Positions 5,930 to 6,561 of a stretch of 6,561 nt of DNA are shown in pieces. The notes beneath the pieces are model-generated. The model was not told where the DNA came from. It saw only the letters and a list, made by a program, of their open reading frames with translations, and did no database searches. Both the position numbers and the translations under genes were made by a program. How positions within the stretch are numbered: the stretch's first letter is position 1; each line of letters begins with the position of its first letter. Location of the stretch: positions 1 to 6,561 of the forward strand of contig JAOULY010000110.1 in the NCBI GenBank assembly GCA_029881775.1, given 5' to 3'. This stretch comes from Gammaproteobacteria bacterium. Its GTDB lineage: Bacteria > Pseudomonadota > Gammaproteobacteria > UBA9214.

Positions 5930-6561
5930 ACATCGCCCTGTCCAGCCGACACGAAGATGCCAGCCGGCGTGGCTGGCAACACAGCCTGCACCTCGATGCG
6001 CAGTTGCTGTTCGCCCTCATCGGTCTGTCGGCACTTGGCCTGATCGTGTTGTACAGCGCCGGGGGTGGCGACATGGCCCTGGTTGAACGCCAGCTGATCC
6101 GGCTCGGTATCGCCTTTACCGGCATGTTCGCCGTGGCGCAGGTGCCCCCGCGCCTGCTGCTGCGCATGACACCCTGGGTCTTCCTGGTCGGTGTGCTGTT
6201 CCTGGTGGCGGTATTGCTTACCGGCGAAATCAGTGGCGGCGCGCAACGCTGGCTCAACCTGTACGTGGTGCGCTTCCAGCCGTCGGAGATCATGAAACTG
6301 GCCGTACCGATGATGGTCGCCTGGTACCTGGCAGAGGCACGGCTGCCACCGAATCACTGGCAACTGCTGGCCGCAACCGCACTGATCGCCGTACCGATGC
6401 TGTTAATTCTGAAACAGCCGGACCTGGGCACCGCCCTGTTGATCGCGAGTTCAGGCTTCTTTGTCGTGTTTCTCGCCGGCCTGCAATGGCGCGTACTCGG
6501 CTTTTTTGCCGTGGTCGTGACGGCGGCGGCGCCCGCCATCTGGCATTTCATGCATGACTAC
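5926..6561 (+). CDS. rodA: SEDS peptidoglycan glycosyltransferase RodA (partial, 3' end beyond window)
   Basis: RodA polymerises lipid II into glycan strands as the glycosyltransferase partner of PBP2 in the inner membrane. The first 212 codons are present (about 370 in full-length E. coli RodA). After a polar N-terminus (1-22) come 'HLDAQLLFALIGLSALGLIV', 'LYSAGG' (42-47), 'VERQLIRLG', 'AQVPPR' (71-76), the conserved 'GGAQRWLNL' (104-112), 'VRFQPSEIMKLAVP' (115-128) and 'LKQPDLGTALLI' (162-173), then 'WHFMHDY' at the window edge. All have direct counterparts in E. coli RodA. The catalytic Asp (E. coli Asp262) lies beyond the window and cannot be checked. The ATG overlaps the mrdA TGA, with a good GAGGAG (5912-5917) 8 nt upstream. 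Also known as mrdB. Confidence 0.97.
   Translation, partial: MNIALSSRHEDASRRGWQHSLHLDAQLLFALIGLSALGLIVLYSAGGGDMALVERQLIRLGIAFTGMFAVAQVPPRLLLRMTPWVFLVGVLFLVAVLLTGEISGGAQRWLNLYVVRFQPSEIMKLAVPMMVAWYLAEARLPPNHWQLLAATALIAVPMLLILKQPDLGTALLIASSGFFVVFLAGLQWRVLGFFAVVVTAAAPAIWHFMHDY

Noticed and set aside
1..6561. Mobile elements, CRISPR arrays, tRNA/rRNA genes, phage or defence genes
   Set aside because: Coding sequence fills nearly the whole window with recognised housekeeping genes. The two gaps are under 250 bp and show no such features.

Overview
The window is a GC-rich chromosomal segment carrying ordinary housekeeping genes. The protein sequences point to a gammaproteobacterium: MreB, MreD, PBP2 and RodA align closely, from memory, with the E. 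coli and Pseudomonas proteins, and MreC begins with a gammaproteobacterial-type 'FTQGPS' segment. The unbroken order mreB-mreC-mreD-mrdA-rodA, divergent from gatC-gatA, suggests a Chromatiales-like purple-sulfur or sulfur-oxidiser relative rather than an enteric. That taxonomic guess is inference.

Left part (1-1069, minus strand): gatC followed by the first 256 codons of gatA, which runs off the left edge. They encode two subunits of the GatCAB amidotransferase, which makes Gln-tRNA(Gln) and/or Asn-tRNA(Asn) from misacylated precursors. A 199-bp divergent intergenic region (1070-1268) holds a plausible sigma70 promoter for mreB and a 22-bp dyad just upstream of it.

Right part (1269-6561, plus strand): the cell-elongation (Rod complex) cluster. 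MreB is the actin-like filament, MreC and MreD are its membrane and periplasmic partners, PBP2 (mrdA) is the transpeptidase and RodA the SEDS glycosyltransferase. The mreC/mreD and mrdA/rodA pairs overlap by 4 nt (ATGA) and mreD/mrdA are 20 nt apart, so mreC to rodA looks like one translationally coupled unit. RodA is cut by the right edge after 212 codons.

The only sizeable gap in the cluster is mreB-mreC (2316-2535). It contains a perfect TATAAT hexamer, a REP-like CCCTCTCCC palindrome and a perfect 9-bp hairpin. Right after these, the homology-supported start of MreC falls on an ATC codon preceded by a good Shine-Dalgarno.

No undescribed multi-gene system, mobile element, CRISPR array or RNA gene is visible. 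The points most worth a second look are the apparent AUC start of mreC, a Val at a normally invariant Asp of MreB that lies inside a short stretch of AT-ending codons, and a Cys/Asp/His/Cys set in PBP2 matching a reported zinc site.
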